The notes beneath the pieces are model-generated. The model was given only the letters and a program-made list of their open reading frames with translations. It did no database searches and was not told where the DNA came from. The translations under genes and the position numbers were made by a program. Shown here piece after piece: positions 13,001 to 25,000 of a stretch of DNA of 64,000 nucleotides. The DNA lies in contig BSYQ01000010.1 in NCBI GenBank assembly GCA_030272585.1, forward strand, positions 992,001 to 1,056,000, given 5' to 3'. Numbering within the stretch: the first letter of the stretch is position 1; each line of letters begins with the position of its first letter. The stretch comes from Bryopsis sp. KO-2023. Lineage: Eukaryota > Chlorophyta > Ulvophyceae > Bryopsidales > Bryopsidaceae.

Positions 13001-16000
13001 ACTCCTGAGCATCCAGATAGTGCCTCCACACCTTGAGTGCATGTACAATGGCCAAGAGCTCCTTCTCATGGGTAGCATAATTCAGTTCTGCAGGTTGCAG
13101 TTTCCTGCTTTCATAGGCCACAGGTTGCTGACCCTGTCCATGGTCCTGTGTAAGGACTGCTCCAATAGCATAGTCTGAAGCATCAGTGGTGACTTCAAAC
13201 TTCAATCCTGGGTCAGGCACCAACAACACTGGTGCAGACATCAATGCCTCCTTAATATCCTGCATTGACGCAGCTTCCCTTTCTGTCCATTGCCAGCTTG
13301 CTTCCTTCTTCAGCAAGGCAGTCAATGGCTTAGCCCTGGCAGAGAAGTCCTTGATGAACCTTCTGTAGTAATTTGCCAGGCCAAGGAAGGATCTGAGGTC
13401 CTTCACTGACGTTAAGGGAGGCCAGTCCCTGATGATCTGCACTTTGCTCTGCAACACCTGTATACCTGCAGCACTCACTTCATGCCCCAAAAACTCCACC
13501 TGCATCTTGCAGATATCACACTTAGTAGCTGAAGCATACAGTTTCTGTTCCCTCAGTCTCTGCAACACTTTCTGCAAGTGAACCTTGTGTTCAGCCCAAT
13601 TCCTGCTGTAAACCAAAATGTCATCCAAATAAACTATGCAGAAAATATCCAAGAAATCATGAAGAACATGGTTCATGGTGTTCATAAAGGTGGCAGGGGC
13701 ATTTGTCAGCCCAAAAGGAAGAACCACATATTCAAAAAGCCCATATCTAGTGCGGAAGGCCGTCTTTTCTGAATCTGCAGGGTCCAACCGCACTTGATGA
13801 TAACCTGAGCAGAGATCTATTTTACTGAAACAACGAGCTCCCTGAATCTGATCTAGCAACTCCTCAATCCTTGGAATAGGATACCTGTTTTTCACTGTCA
13901 GTTTATTCAGTGCCCTGAAATCGACACACATTCTCAACTTCCCATTTTTCTTTGGAACGAATAAAACTGGTGATCCCCAGGGTGACTTGCTAGGTCTGAT
14001 AAAACCCTGTTTCAGCAACTCTGCCAACTGCTTTTTCAGTTCTTCTCTTTCTGCAAAACTAGCCCTGTAAAGTCCCTTCTTTACTGGTTCTGCCCCTTCC
14101 ACAAGTTCTATCTTGTGGTTAACACCTCTGTCAGGAGGTAACTCCTGAGGCAGTTCTTCTTTGAACAAATCCTGAAACTCTTTTCTGATTTCTTTTTCCA
14201 ACTGCAAAGCTTCTCTTTCTTCCTCTGAGACTGTATCTGCAAAACTTCCTTTTACTGCTTCAGTACTTTCTAATCCATTTATTGCATGCTCAACATCCAC
14301 TTCTCTCAAATGAAGTAAATATATAGGTCTGCCCTTGCGAGCAGCCTGTGCGAACTCTGCTGCAGACATCAGATCCAACTCTGCTGTACTGCAATCCTCT
14401 ACTCTACCAGTCTGCATTCTGAGATTGACTGCTCCCTGAGGTGTCTGCAAGACCAACAACTTCTTTTGCCAATCTATAACAGGGTTGTGTTTGCTTAACC
14501 AAGACATTCCTAACACCAGGTCGTACCTCCCTAGTGTTATGGCATACATCTTTTCCTCTGACACAAACTTGCCCATTTTGACACTGGCCTGCAGTTCTTT
14601 TTCTACCTTTTCTGAGGTTTTACCATCTGCTAACTGCACCTCAGTCAGTACCTCAGCAGCTTCTGTCTGAATGCCATTTTCAAGCAACCAATCTTTTGAA
14701 ACAAAATTGTCAGTTGCCCCACTATCTATCAATATTCGAGAAAAACAACCTGCCACAGTTCCTGTGGTCTTCAACATCCCTTGAGTCCCCCCATGGACTC
14801 CTCTCAACTTCAAAAGTGGGGGTTCATCTAAGCTATGTCCTTGAAAGCAAACTTCATTAGGTCTGCCCAGCTCAGATTCCTCTCTCACTGAAAACGAGTC
14901 TGCAGCGTCTGCCCTCAGATCACTGTCAGCACTCACATGCACAGAAAACTCATGCAGGTCAGGTGTGGCCCCGCCTGGCCCTGCACCTCCTGCCTCAGGG
15001 ACCTGAGAGGTGGTGGTTCCACTCGACCGACCAGCCTCCTCATTCCCGGAAACCTCCTTCAAAATTCCTGCAGATGCTACTGCCCCTGCAGCAGCACCCA
15101 CTAATTCATCCACTGACCTACTCGCAGGAGACTCTGCCCCCAGCAGAGTGCCCGCCAATTCATCCACTGACCTACTTGCAGGAGACTCTGCCTCCAACAG
15201 AGTACCCGCCAATTCATACACTGACCTACTTGCGGAGACTCTGCCTCCAACAGAGTACCCGCCAGTTCATCCACTGACCTACTTGCAGGAGACTCTGCCT
15301 CCAACAGAGTACCCGCCAGTTCAACGTTTTCCAAACGACCGACCTTCCCTTTCGGTGTGGCTTCACAAGGCACACCACCTGCCAGGTTCTGCTTCCCTGA
15401 AACAGATGCTACCCTCCCCATGGTAGCCTCCTTGTGTGGGTGGCTACGCCGGCCCTCCCACACTCCTCTTCTGTCCTCCTTCACCTTTTCATTCCGGCCA
15501 AGGGACTCTCCAGCCCTTGACCTCTTTAGTTTTCCGAGCAGTCAGCGGCGAAGTGGCCTTTCTTGCCACACCTGTAACAATCAACATGGGCTGCTGATCT
15601 GCCCATATCCATTCTGCTCCTCCTGTCTGAGGAACCCTCTCCAGTTCCTGCTCGTCTCTGCCTCTGGTGTCTGCGAGGACTGCCACTGCGTCCTCTGCTT
15701 TTACTGCGACTGTAACTGCGATCACCACCGCGACTGCCGCTGCGACCTCTACTGCCGCTGCGACCTTCCCTGACATCAAACCCCACGCGGTTACGCTGGA
15801 GGCCATCAACCTCCATACGATCACCTAAGTGTGGTGCCTGACGCTGCGGGTGGTACCTGTCGCGTTCGGTGTTATACCTTCCTCGACTGCTACTGCGACC
15901 TCTGCTCTGGGATCTGCCTCTGCTGAACGACCTGCCACGACTCTTCGATCTGTCCCTGCGCGACCTTGCGCGTCTGCTGCTGGGACTGCGATCTCTGTGG

Positions 16001-19000
16001 TAGTTTTCAAGAGGACCTTCCCAGGTCGCCGCCAGCGCGATCGCTCTTTCGAGGGTGTTGGGATCTTCCATCTCAACCTTCGTCCGCAGACGCTCGTGCA
16101 GACCCTCCATGAACCTGAAGAGCTTTTCCCCAGGATTGCTGTCATGAATCTGCAGTGTGAGCCTGCGAAACTTGTGTACATACTCAGCAACCGAAAGTCG
16201 CCCCTGACGCAACCGAGACCACTCTCTTCTGAAGTCACGGTTCTCGTTCACCTTGCCAAACTCCTGTCTCAGCTGTTCAACCAAAGCAACAAGTGACTGA
16301 GGCAGTTCCTGGTGGCCTGCAAGAGCAGCCTCATATCTGCCTCTCCACCAAGTACCTGCAGCTCCCCTGAGTGATCCTGCAGCCACTAAAACCTGCTGCT
16401 CTACATCCCTTGTGCCTGTCACATCAAAATATGTCTGTAACTGCACCTGCCACTCATTCAGTGGGATATCACCAGGGTCACCATACCAAGCATCTGGTGT
16501 CTTTGCTCTGGCCTTGCCCAGTGCTGCTGGAGCCTGTGGCTGAGGCAACCTTTCTGCCACAGCCTGCTGCACCACATCATTCATCTGATGGTTGACATTT
16601 GCAGCAACATTCCTCAGGTGAAGGACTTCATTCTGCAGATCTGTTATCATCTGCCTCATTGCCTGCAGATCGAAAGGATCTGGGGCTGGTACCCCCATCT
16701 GCTCCTCCCCGCCTGACATTCCTTCTGCGCCTCAGCTCGTTCTGCTCACGCCTCTGCTCGTTCTGCTCACGCCTCTCCTGCGTTGCCCTCTGCAATCTGT
16801 AGATAGGACACTGAGGATCAGAACAGTCGTAGTATCTGATGACGTTACCACTGCGTTCTGCCTTTCTGTGGCCGTGAGGAGGCGCTCTGAGAGGAGGTGG
16901 TGGCACCACTGCCAACGGGTGTCTCACTGGACCCAGAACCTGCACCGGTCTGGGTAACCTGTAAGGAGCTGGAACCCAGTCCCCTGCGAAAGTAAACAGA
17001 TCAGGTGGCAGGTTTCCCTGAAACTCTGCCTCACCCTGAATCACAGTTTCCTCGTCTGTTTCTGCCTCACTTTCGCTACTTCTCACTGCTACAGGTCTAC
17101 CAAAACTCATACAACAACCAGAGTCAGAAGATCTCTTTTACAGGTTGCTAGTTCTGATCCTTTCCTTCTCAAGCCACTCTAACAAAAGAAGGCAGTTCGG
17201 ATTCCTACAAGTAACAGAATATATCCAAGTACCCTGACGAAACACCCAATAATGATCGTGCGAGGGAGCCAAAACTGAACTCTCCTCCACCTGACTCAGT
17301 GGTTCCTGCACCCTGTTTTCCCTGATAGGTCCTGCTCTGAAAACAAAGGCAGGTAAAGTCCGAGTCTGATCTGGCTGATTCTCACTAGGAAACCCGTCAG
17401 AGGACACTTCCTCTTCGTCAGAACTAACAACTGTAAAACCTGAGCCCGCACTGCTCATCAACTGCCGACCCTAGTTCCGCTACGCAAACTCTAACACTTC
17501 AGGCCGCGCAAATCTGCGTCTGTGCCCCCTTGCTGCTGCGCAAAACCTGCGCCTGCAAAACTCTACCACTCAAGGCTGCGCAAATCTGCGTCTGTGCCCG
17601 CACTGAACTGTGCCCCTTACTGCTGCGCAAAACCTGCGCCTGACAACGTTCTATGCTAGGCAACGCCTGCAAACTCTACTATAACCTTGCGTACAAAACG
17701 ACCTCTGTGCAGCACTGCGCCTACACAAAACTGTGCGAAAACTGCGCCAACTATGCCTGCACTCAGCGCTACCCTGCGCCCTGATCGATTCTGCAAAAAC
17801 CTTGCGCCTGAAAACTCTGCGCCTGCTGCTTCACCAGAACTCTCTACCTCTCCCAAGATCACTTGTGATCTTGCCACAAGATAGGCTCCGAAACCAATGC
17901 AACGGCTGCGACTCTGCAAGTCTGCCAGCCAAGCTGAAGGTGAAACAAAGGGAGACCAAGGTGCAAAGCACTCCAAACAAGGTTAAAAGCTAGGTTAAAA
18001 CCAAGTGTACCAATACCCTAGAGGCGCTGCTCAAATACCCTGCTGCAGCACCTCTGACAAGACCTGATCCCCTGATCAGACAACTACTGAGCTGACACAG
18101 TGAACCCATCACTGTATCAGGTCAGATCACAGAATGTTCTGAGCTGCCAGTTCAGCAGGGACACCTGCTGAGCTGCCAGCTCGCCAACCTACAGTCAGAT
18201 CTCCTGATTCAGGGCCCAGCAGGCTCTGAATCAGGCGATTCACTACACCATCCCATTTCACATGTGGAGGTCTGGAAGGTGCTCCAATCAGCTGCCAACA
18301 CAATGGATCCTTCTTGTAAGCTGCCAGCACTGCCTGCTGAAATTCCCGATCTGCTGTCAACCTTATCCTTGCATTCAGCTGAGGACCATGTTCCTCTGCC
18401 TGATGTGTGGCCCTGCTCAACGCATCTGCCACCACATTGTCTCTGCCTGGCCGGTACTTGATCTCGAACTTGAAGGATTGCAGAGTTTCCATCCATCTTG
18501 CCTGCCTCTGTGACAGGTGAGGCTGGGTGTGCAAAAATTTTAGAGGTGCATGATCGGTGTGCACGGTGAACTCCTGAGCATCCAAGTAGTGCCTCCACAC
18601 TTTCAGAGCATGCACCACAGCCAACAGCTCCTTTTCATGAGTCGCATAGTTGAGCTCTGCCGGTTGCAGTTTCCTGCTTTCATATGCCACTGGTTGCTGA
18701 CCCTGCCCCTGGTCCTGTGTTAGGACTGCTCCAATAGCATAGTCTGAGGCATCGGTGATCACCTCGAATCTCAGACTTGGGTCAGGCACCAAAAGCACTG
18801 GTGCAGACATTAACGCCTCCTTGACATCCTGCATTGCTGCAGCTTCTGCCTCAGTCCATTTCCACACTGCCTCCTTTTTCAATAGAGCAGTGAGTGGTTT
18901 GGCTCTTGCAGAAAAATCCTTGATGAATCTTCTGTAATAGTTTGCCAATCCCAGAAATGACCTGAGATCCTTCACTGAAGTCAAAGGTGGCCAGTCCCTG

Positions 19001-22000
19001 ATGACCTGCACCTTACTCTGCAACACCTGTACTCCTGCAGCACTCAACTCATGCCCCAGAAACTCAACTTGCTCCTTGCAGATTTCACATTTGGAAGCTG
19101 AAGCATATAATTTCTGCTCCCTCAATCTCTGCATCACCTTTTTCAAGTGAACCTTGTGTTCTGCCCAACTCTTGCTAAAAATCAAGATGTCATCTAAGTA
19201 AACGATGCAGAAGGTATCCAGAAAATCATGTAACACATGATTCATTGTGTTCATGAAGGTGGCAGGAGCATTTGTCAGCCCAAAAGGAAGAACAATGTAC
19301 TCGTAGAGGCCATACCTGGTGCGGAAGGCCGTTTTCTCACAGTCTGCAGGGTCCAACCGCACCTGATGGTAGCCTGCGCAGAGATCAATTTTGCTGAAGC
19401 AGCGAGCTCCCTGAATCTGATCCAGCAATTCCTCTATCCTTGGGATAGGGTACCTGTTCTTCACCGTTAGTTTGTTAAGTGCCCGAAAGTCTACGCACAT
19501 CCTAAGCTTTCCGTTCTTCTTAGGAACAAACAAAATTGGTGAACCCCAGGGTGACTTGCTAGGTCTGATAAAACCCTGCTTCAGTAACTCTGCCAACTGC
19601 TTCTTCAATTCTTCTCTTTCTGCAAAACTGGCTCTATAAAGCCCCTTTTTCACTGGTTCTGCCCCTTCTACCAATTCAATCTTGTGGTTCACACCCCTGT
19701 CAGGAGGCAATTCCTGCGGCAGTTCCTCTTTAAACAAATCCTGAAACTCCTTTCTGATCTGTTTTTCTAGCTCAACTGCCTCTTTCTGTTCCTCTGACAA
19801 GGTTTCTGGTTCACTGCCTCTCACTGCATCAGTACTTTCCAAACCATTTATTGAACATCCATTATTTACTTCCCGTAAATTCAATAGGTACATCGGCAGG
19901 CCCTTGCGAGCTGCCCGAGCTACCTCATGTGCAGACATGAGGTCCAAATCTGCTGTACTGCAATCTTCCAATCTGCCTGTTTGCATTCTAAGTTTAACGA
20001 CTCTACCCTGAGGCCCCTGCAAAGCCACTATCTTTTCCTGCCAATCTATGGTGGGGTTATGTTTGATCAACCAAGACATACCCAGCACCAGGTCATATCT
20101 GCCCAGTGTTACTGCATACATCTTTTCTTCAGACACAAACCTCCCCATCTTGACACTGGCCTGCAGTTCTTTTTCTACCTTTTCCGAAGTCCTGCCATCT
20201 GCCAACTGAACTTCAGAAACTGCCTCAAGAGTGTTGTGTCTGTATGTTGTTTTCCTGCAACCAATCTTTCGAAACAAAATTGTCGGTTGCACCACTATCT
20301 ATCAAAATTCTAGCAAAACAATCTGCCACAAACCCTGTGGTCTTCAACAATCCCTGAGTCCCCCCATGGACTCCTCTCAACTTCAAAAGTGGGGGTTCAT
20401 CCAAGCTATATCCTTTAAAGCAAACTTCATTAGGTCTGCCCAGCCCAGATTCCTCTCTCACTGAAAACAGGTCTGCGGTGTCTGCCCTCAGATCACCAGC
20501 AGCACCAACATGCACTGAAAAATCATGCAGGTCAGGTGTGGCCCCGCCTGGCCCTGCACCTACTGCCTCTGAGAATTGAGTAGTTGTGGCTACCGTAGGC
20601 ACATCAACCCCCTCAATCTCACTCCATGACCCTGCAGGTGTCAGTGCCTCCTGCACTACACCTTCAGAATCCTTCTCTGAAACATCTGCAGATGCTGCGA
20701 CTCCGCGCCCAGCATCTACCATTGCACTCTTCAAACAAACTGCAAGCCTCCCCAACTTTGGCAGACCACTTGCAGTGTTGCTCACCTTCTCCCTAAGGCC
20801 TCCAGAATTCCCTGCACCGGTGTCCCTGCCTGGACCACCACCTGCAGAAATTCCATCCATGAATCTTACACACTTCTCCTCGGTTACGGCTACACACGGC
20901 TCATCAACCTTAGAATGGACTCCACGCCCATAGGCTACCCTCCCCTGAGGTAACACCTTGTGTGGGTGGCTACGCCGACCTTCCCACACTCCACTTCTGT
21001 CCTCCTGCTTCTCTTCTCCACGGCTGGCAGTCTCTCCAGACTCCAGCCTGCTCAGTTTTCCTGACAATCAACAGCAAAATGGCCCAACTTGTCGCAGTTG
21101 TAGCACCGCACATTTGCTGCAGCGCGACCTGCGTCCATTCTGCTTCTGCCTGCTGACGAACTTTCTCCAGACTTTCGCCTCTGTCTGCGAGGACTGCCAC
21201 TGCGTCCCCTGCTCTTGCTGCGACTTGCGTCACGGCGTTTGCCGTCGTCAAAACCCACACGGTTTCGCTGGAGGCCATCAACCTCCATGCGGTCACCTGA
21301 TTGGGGAATATAACGCGGTGTCTGCCGATCGTCAAATCTGCCACGGTTGAAACTCTGAGACCTGCCTCTGCTCTGCGAGCGTCCTCTGCTCTGTGAGCGT
21401 CCTCTGCTCTGGGATCGTCCCCTGCTTTGGGACCTGTCCCTGCGTGAACTTTCACGCCTGCCTCTGGGACTGCGGCCTCTGCGTCCTTCTCTGCGGTATA
21501 TCTCTAGAGGTCCTTCCCATGTAGCGGCAAGTGCTATTGCACGCTCCAAATCTGCAGGATCTTCCATTTCAACCTTAGTGCGCAAACGATCATTCAGACC
21601 TTCTATGAAACGAAACAGCTGCTCCCCAGCATTGCTGTCGTTGATCTGCAACATGAGCCTGCGAAAATCGTGCACATATTCTGCGACAGACATTCGACCC
21701 TGCTTCAGGCGTGACCATTCACGTCTAAAGTCCTTGTTCTCGTTGGTCTTGCCGAACTGCCGTCTGAGATCTGCGACTAGTGCGGTCAGATCTGTAGGCA
21801 AAGCCCTCTGGCCTGCCATTGCCTCTTCGTAACGACTTCTCCACCATGTACCTGCAGCACCTCTTAAACAGCCTGCAGCCACCAAAACCTGCTGTTCCCT
21901 GTCTCTGGTTGCAGTCAGATCATAATATGTCTGCAACTGAACCTGCCATTCGTTCAGAGGGACATCCTGTGGATCACCATACCAGGAGTCAGGGCCTTTT

Positions 22001-25000
22001 GCCCTTGCTTTACCCAGAGCTGCCGGCGGATGCTGCTCGGCCAACCTAGTCCGTACTGCGTGCCGGACTGCATCGTCCATCTGCGCGTTGACATTAGCGG
22101 CGACCTGCCTCAGGTGCAGGATCTCTTCCTGCATCTCTGCCATGCCCCGCCTCAGACCCTGAAGATCGAACGGATCTGGGGCTGGCGTTCCCATCTGCGG
22201 GTGCTCGTCTGTGCCTGACATTCCTCCTGTTCCGCTCACGCCTTTCCTGTGTTGCCCTCTGCGATCTGTAGATCGGACACTGAGGGTCAGAACAGTCGTA
22301 GTATCTGATAATATTACCACTGCGTTCTGCCTTCCTGTGGCCGTGAGGAGGCGCTCTGAGAGGAGGTGGAGGTACCACTGCCAATGGGTGTCTCACCGGA
22401 CCCAAAACCTGCACTGGTCTGGGTAACCTGAAAGGGGCTGAAACCCAGTCCCCTGAGAAAGTAAACAGATCAGGTGGCAGCCCTGCCTCACACTGAATAA
22501 CAGTCTCTACGTCTGATTCTGCTTCACTTCCACTACTCTCCACTGTCACAGGTTTCCCAAAACTCATGCAGCACACTTCTGCAGAAAGTTCTACAACACC
22601 GGCTAATTCCGACTAACCAAGAAGCCTTGCGCAAAACCTGCGTCTTCTAGATCTGCGCCGCCGCGCCTACTCTGATTAACCTAGAAAACTTGCGCAAACC
22701 TGCGTCTTCTAGACCCTGCGCCGCTGCGCCTAGTCAAACCTGCACTCAGGCAGTACTGCGATTTCGACCTTTTAGAAAGCTGCGCCTGCCTGCGCCAAAC
22801 CTTTCTGGGATCTCTCTGAAAGCTGCGCCTATCTGCGCTGAACCTTTCTGCGACCTCTCCTTTGAAAGCTGCGCCGCCTGCGCTACCTTTCACCAGAACT
22901 TCGTTCTCCCCTTTGCTTCCTCCTGAAGCCTTTCAGGAACGCTGCGATCTTGTCGCCAGCCCTGTGCTCCGAAACCAATGTAAAGACTGCACTGCGGACT
23001 GCGACTCTGAAGCAGTCTGCCAGCCTGAAACAACAGCCTAGAAGGCTGCAACAAGTTCTGACACGAGAGAGCGGGAGAGAGAGAGTGTTCAACCCCAAAA
23101 TCGAGTTACAAGAATACCCTGAGGTGCTGCCCAAATACCCTAGGCTGCACCTCTGATCCAAACTGATCGTTCAAGGTCCTATCCATCAACATGACCTGAC
23201 AGTCTGCCTCAGTGTCAGGTCCCCTGTCTGAAACCTTCTGAGCTGCCAGCCCTGCAGAAAAGCGTCTGCTGAGCTGTCAGCCCCCATTCACAGATCTAAG
23301 GGTTCCGCCCTGCTGCAGCAAACCGGCTGCAGCATTGCTGGTTCCCTAGAACTGCAGGCCTGTCAGTTCCCCTGAACTGCAGGTCTGCCAGTTCCCTGAA
23401 CTGAGGATCTGACAGTTCCCCTGAACTGTAGAATCCTTACACAAGGTTTGCGACCAGGTCCTTAGACGGCGGCTCTTTCTCGAAAAACCACTAAATTTCT
23501 GTCTGTTGCGCTCCCGTAATTGCGAGTAATTGCGATGACTGCTGTTGGCTGTCGGGCGGGTTCTTAGATTTGACGTCTGCATGGGGTTGACGACAACCCG
23601 GCCCCGCACCCGTGATCCTGGCCGTTCGGGAGGTTCGTGATCGGAAAAAAGGTTTGTTACAATTTAAAAAAGGAGGGGAAAAAAGGGAAAAATACAAAAA
23701 GAAACTAAGTCAAACCCCTGTGAAAAGACAGTAGTAACGAGACTGGCCCTCCACCAAGACCATCATCTTGGAGACTATATCCTCCAACAAAACCGGGTAT
23801 CCTCTATATTTCCTTCCAACGGTCTTGAAAAGGTTGTTGAGCTTGAGGCTGGAGCCGGTTGGGTACTCAGCATCCACGTTTGCCAGTTGATACATATCAA
23901 CCATAGCCACGATATGGGGGGGATGCCCAGCGTAACCAGCATCCTTGAGAATATAGAAGGCACGGACATCCCCCCCATACATGCTCCGCTCATGCTGGTC
24001 GTCCTCGTAGGTCAAGAAGACGAACGTGGAGTCGGCGGCTATAGACAAGCACATAATTCTTAGAAGATAACCCTTTTAGGTTAACACAATTCTCATGAGG
24101 GTTCTCCCAATGATTCATTGTCAATGAAGCACTCCAATACCTCTGTCAGTGGAACCCCAGCCGGCCGCGTAAAACTCCTCGGTGCCCTGAATCGTCTCGC
24201 GGGTAACTCTAAAGGTCCGTTGAATGGCGTACGGGAGAAGGTCCTGGGGTGTCCACCCTGGAAGAACGAAGCCCCATCTACAACAACAGCAACAAGCAAA
24301 TATGTTTCTTCCGTTTGTAGAAACGAATTGATAGAAACCGATCCGTAGAAAGAAATCCGTCACATCGTGCCCTATGGGATTAATACCTCGTCATCGCATC
24401 CACGATTCTCGCCACAAACTCCTCCACCTCGGTCCCCGTCACAGGTCGTGGAAGAAAGAAAAACGTGTAGGTAGCGGTGATGATGGTGATATGTGTTCTA
24501 GCCCGCTCTCCCTCGATGATAGTCTGCACCGCATCGTCGTCATGCTGCGAAAGTGTGTTCGCATTGGCCCTCAAAGCCCTTCACACCACATAGGATGGTT
24601 TGCACACATGTGACGATTGTGGACAACTACAATTTCTTAGTCAAAACATTCCGACGGTGTTTAGGATTCGACTCGTTTCTCACATGTCAGCCAAAACATC
24701 GTTGGCAATCATCGCGCCCGGTAACTTCTTCACCCTGCCTCCTGAGGTTCGCTTGATGTGTCCCACCGCTCTCTCTACCCATAGCTCGTTCGACCGTGAC
24801 GCTGGTCCGCGGAGACACTCTTGCCGGAATCCCAAGCACAAAATCTTGTGCAGGTTGAAGGTACACATTCCGGCGCCGAAGAGAGTCTCCACTTTCCTGA
24901 TAGTGAAGACACAAGACACTTTCATAACTCAACTTCGTTGGTTCTCGCTTTGCTTGTGGAAAGGAGAAACATTGAAATCCCCGAAGCAAAACGCAACACT

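Larger units (their letters stand above)
11334..15535 (-). pseudogene. pol: Pol of element B, complete but frameshifted in an N-terminal repeat
   Basis: The polyprotein opens in the -1 frame at the gag stop. An N-terminal linker contains four 54-bp repeats (15103-15317) encoding an 18-residue unit with [18 protein letters not shown]. The third copy lacks one base near 15233, so the rest is in another frame. Downstream the frame is open to 11334: protease [13 protein letters not shown], reverse transcriptase with YLDDILVYS, RNase H ([13 protein letters not shown]), integrase ([37 protein letters not shown]) and chromodomain ([17 protein letters not shown]). Apart from the single-base loss it looks functional. 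It could be a very recent mutation or a sequencing error in a repeat. Confidence 0.9.
8959..18247 (-). mobile_element. Ty3/gypsy chromovirus B, nested inside pol of element A
   Basis: Complete LTR retrotransposon on the minus strand. The 350-bp LTRs look identical, and the duplication CCATC flanks it (8954-8958 and 18248-18252). It has the same organisation as element A, including ORF1 and the 3' accessory ORF. Pol resembles that of A but is clearly diverged, and the LTRs are of a different subfamily. One base is missing inside a 54-bp coding repeat near 15233, which breaks pol. It inserted after A did. Confidence 0.95.
5123..23441 (-). mobile_element. Ty3/gypsy chromovirus A, interrupted by element B
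   Basis: Complete LTR retrotransposon on the minus strand. The two 463-bp LTRs appear identical by eye, and the flanking 5-bp duplication is CAAGG (5118-5122 and 23442-23446). Order in coding sense: 5' LTR, primer site, ORF1, gag, pol (protease, reverse transcriptase, RNase H, integrase, chromodomain), 3' accessory ORF, polypurine tract, 3' LTR. Its pol is split by element B and also carries a one-base insertion near 20230, so this copy cannot transpose by itself. It inserted into the CACTA element, apparently in an exon of the possible third gene. Confidence 0.95.
4092..23582 (-). pseudogene. Possible third CACTA gene, coiled-coil protein, interrupted by Ty3 element A
   Basis: A terminal exon (4092-4220, ends KDAIKT and TGA) and the exon before it (4377-4483, helical [20 protein letters not shown]) have good GT-AG junctions and matching phase. 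Upstream, an open frame at 4742-5117 ends in the right phase. If element A and one target duplication are removed, it joins in frame to 23442-23582, which starts with ATG at 23582. The sum is 753 nt (250 codons plus stop). It lies 127 bp beyond the transposase stop, on the same strand and inside the CACTA ends, so it could be an accessory transposon gene. The last two exons are well supported. The reading frame of 4742-5117 is less sure, since another frame is also open there. No family is recognised. The 18-kb insertion would inactivate it. Confidence 0.45.
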
